From contig JABWCP010000007.1 of assembly GCA_013360215.1 (NCBI GenBank), positions 1 through 64,000 of the forward strand: a stretch of DNA of 64,000 nucleotides, given 5' to 3'. Source of the stretch: a bacterium (lineage in GTDB: Bacteria > CLD3 > SB21). How positions within the stretch are numbered: position 1 is the first letter of the stretch; each line of letters starts with the position of its first letter. The position numbers were made by a program, and so were the translations under genes. Of this stretch, positions 62,130 through 64,000 are shown in pieces. The notes below the pieces were generated by a model. The model did not search any database. It was not told where the DNA came from and saw only the letters and a list, made by a program, of their open reading frames with translations.

Positions 62130-64000
62130 CCGATCTGACTCAAATCCATCCGATCACGGTACGCCTCCAAAAATTTTTTCCGAACGGTTTTATGGGTAGC
62201 GCTACGCAGTTGCGGATCAAGATTTACTATCGTAAAGGCGGCCTCTTTGGCAAGCGCCATCAATTCGCGATCTTCCACAATATTGGCTAAACGCAGTTCC
62301 GGCATGCCGGATTGTTTGGTTCCAAAAAATTCACCCGGTCCTCGCAGTCGCAAATCTTCTTCCGCTATTTTAAATCCATCCGTCGTTTCTTCCATGATAC
62401 GCAGTCGTTGTTCGGTTTCTTCCATCAGGTGATGTTTGCCGACCATCAGTATGCAGTACGATTGATCGGCGCCGCGACCTACACGTCCGCGCAACTGGTG
62501 CATTTGGGTAAGCCCAAAGCGTTCGGCATGTTCGATGACCATGATCGTCGCGTTGGGGACGTTGACACCGACTTCGATCACCGTGGTGCTCACGAGTATG
62601 TCCATAGCTTTCTTTTTGAAGTCGGCCATGACAGCTTGCTTTTCAGCGCTGCTCATTTTGCCGTGCAGCAATCCCAATTTCAGGTCGGGAAATTCGTCGG
62701 TTTGCAAGTGTTCAAAATTTTCGGTGGCCGCCTTCAAATCTAATTTTTCTGATTCTTCGATGAGCGGATAGACAATATAACATTGCCGCCCGTTGCGGAT
62801 TTCCTGGCGTATGAATTCGTAAATTTTCTTTCGCGCATCTTCGCGACGAATCGCCGTTTTGATGGGTTTACGTCCGGTGGGCAGTTCGCCGATCACGGAA
62901 ATGTCCAGATCGCCGTACATCGCCATGGCCAAGGTGCGGGGAATCGGTGTGGCCGTCATGACCAGTACATCGGGGATAATGCCTTTATCCAGAGCTTTGG
63001 CACGAATTTCTGCTCGTTGCATGACACCGAATCGGTGCTGTTCGTCAATTACGACCAACCCTAATTTGGCAAACTCCACATGTTCCTGAAAAATCGCATG
63101 CGTACCGACAACGATATCAACCTGGCGTGTTCGGATGTCTTCGATGATTTTATTGCGCTCTGATTTTTTCTGCCCGCCTTTGATCAGCACCGCCTGGATA
63201 CCCATACCCCATAGATAATCCTGAATGACATAGTAGTGTTGCTCGGCGAGAATTTCCGTCGGCGCCATAAAAGCGGCCTGGTAACCGCTTTCGACGGCCG
63301 ATACGATGGCCAATAACGCTACGACGGTCTTACCGCTGCCGACGTCACCTTGGATCAATCGGTGCATCGGTTTGTCGGAGCGCATATCGGCATAAATTTC
63401 CTTGAGTACTTTGCGCTGTTCGTCGGTGAGTTTAAATGGTAATTTTTCGGCGAGCATTTTGGCTTTATCACCGGAATTAATAAATGGAATGCCGATTTGT
63501 GCATGGATGATCTGGCTTTTGCGGAAAGCCATCATGAGTTGAAGGTAAAATAATTCCTCAAATTTTATACGACGGACAGCGTCGGCAAGATCCTCGTGCG
63601 TGGAAGGATAATGAATATGGCGTAATGTTTTATCCAGCGGGGCAAGGGATAAATTATGAAGAAGTGATGCCGGTAACGTGTCTTCGACAAGGGATGCACA
63701 GTCCAGTACGGTAAAAATCAATCGCCGAAAACCGCGGCTGTCAAAACCCATACGCTTGAGCGATTCGGATGAAGGGTACTGCGGGATAATCGAGCCCGTA
63801 TGCATGAAGTTAACATTTTCATCGGCGTCCAGGCGATCAATTTCCGGATGTGCGATTTGTATTTCCCGATTGTAATAATCAATCTTGCCGTACACCGCTA
63901 ATGTTTCGCCGACTTCAAATGCTTTTTCGAAATACTGTGCTCCACGAAACCATACCAAGCTGATGGAGCCGGTCGGATCACTAAGAATGAGCCTAAAACG
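62126..64000 (-). CDS. recG: ATP-dependent DNA helicase RecG (5' end outside window)
   Basis: 624 residues visible, with the N-terminus cut by the window edge; the frame stays open to base 64000, reading LILSDPTGSISLVWFRG of the wedge/OB domain. RecG reverses stalled forks and remodels branched DNA. Helicase motifs: Walker A GDVGSGKTVVALL, DEQHRFGVMQR, VMTATPIPRTLA, STTVIEVGVNVPNA and QLRGRVGRG. The LKFGxxxG-like terminal stretch GPGEFFGTKQSG is family-typical. The stop overlaps the mutS stop convergently by four bases. Confidence 0.95.
   Translation of the reverse strand, partial: RFRLILSDPTGSISLVWFRGAQYFEKAFEVGETLAVYGKIDYYNREIQIAHPEIDRLDADENVNFMHTGSIIPQYPSSESLKRMGFDSRGFRRLIFTVLDCASLVEDTLPASLLHNLSLAPLDKTLRHIHYPSTHEDLADAVRRIKFEELFYLQLMMAFRKSQIIHAQIGIPFINSGDKAKMLAEKLPFKLTDEQRKVLKEIYADMRSDKPMHRLIQGDVGSGKTVVALLAIVSAVESGYQAAFMAPTEILAEQHYYVIQDYLWGMGIQAVLIKGGQKKSERNKIIEDIRTRQVDIVVGTHAIFQEHVEFAKLGLVVIDEQHRFGVMQRAEIRAKALDKGIIPDVLVMTATPIPRTLAMAMYGDLDISVIGELPTGRKPIKTAIRREDARKKIYEFIRQEIRNGRQCYIVYPLIEESEKLDLKAATENFEHLQTDEFPDLKLGLLHGKMSSAEKQAVMADFKKKAMDILVSTTVIEVGVNVPNATIMVIEHAERFGLTQMHQLRGRVGRGADQSYCILMVGKHHLMEETEQRLRIMEETTDGFKIAEEDLRLRGPGEFFGTKQSGMPELRLANIVEDRELMALAKEAAFTIVNLDPQLRSATHKTVRKKFLEAYRDRMDLSQIG

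Noticed and set aside
1-64000. tRNA, rRNA, CRISPR arrays, insertion sequences and prophage
   Set aside because: Nothing resembling these was seen; gaps between genes are short and only one exceeds 300 bases.

Overview
The window is one chromosomal stretch of a bacterium, roughly mid-40s to 50% GC, with dense gene packing, many 4-nt ATGA overlaps, frequent TTG and GTG starts, and Shine-Dalgarno sequences before many genes. Several protein families point to the Bacteroidota/Chlorobi/Ignavibacteria/Calditrichota/KSB1 (FCB) side of the tree: DUF5686 and DUF5683 proteins, DUF6249, DUF6132, AraC with a DUF6597-type N-terminus, LytS/LytTR pairs and 7TMR-DISM kinases. That placement is inference, since no rRNA lies in the window. 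I saw no rRNA, tRNA, CRISPR array, insertion sequence or prophage.

Layout. 1-4304: end of the ribosomal alpha operon (map end, infA, rpmJ, rpsM, rpsK, rpsD, rpoA, rplQ, and an unrecognised Lys-rich Cys/His protein), closed by a strong terminator. 4377-15191: a signalling region with a GHL10-type glycosidase, a LytS/LytTR pair, a STAS protein, an HDAC-like deacetylase, two further histidine kinases, a CofG-like radical SAM enzyme, upp and an RsbW-like kinase. 15212-17817: an outer-membrane protein, mnmA and panB. 17906-22789 (minus): a DUF5686 outer-membrane protein, a protein with seven SSSS-marked 34-residue repeats, and two small membrane proteins. 22848-24050: an ECF sigma/anti-sigma pair whose promoter is matched by a divergent look-alike in front of the DUF6249 gene. 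24047-36879: AraC/SRPBCC, an inositol-phosphatase-like enzyme, UPF0210, DedA, a beta-propeller/MoaD pair, two large sensor kinases, an SGNH hydrolase, a DUF885 protein and RidA.

36880-46743 (minus) is the centrepiece. It is one tightly packed 11-gene operon for anaerobic benzoyl-CoA degradation: 6-hydroxycyclohexene-carbonyl-CoA dehydrogenase (had), ring-opening hydrolase (oah), dienoyl-CoA hydratase (dch), an SDR, the four subunits of an ATP-dependent bzd/bcr-type benzoyl-CoA reductase, a hemerythrin-like protein, a small Cys protein and a thiolase. Together these could reduce the aromatic ring, hydrate and oxidise it, open it, and begin beta-oxidation of the C7 dicarboxyl-CoA. Ligase, ferredoxin and ferredoxin reductase are not in the window. 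A TetR-like inverted repeat sits just upstream.

47079-50023 is a sulfane-sulfur module: MBL-rhodanese fusion, membrane rhodanese and DUF6132 on one strand, ArsR regulator and lipoprotein rhodanese on the other. Two overlapping face-to-face promoters surround one dyad. 50169-64000 holds DUF3052, a diheme cytochrome, a minus-strand operon (asparaginase, panC, a GlmU N-terminal-like nucleotidyltransferase, an isocitrate-dehydrogenase-family enzyme), rpmB, a run of surface proteins including two tandem DUF4382-like lipoproteins behind a CRP-like site, mutS, and a 5'-truncated recG.
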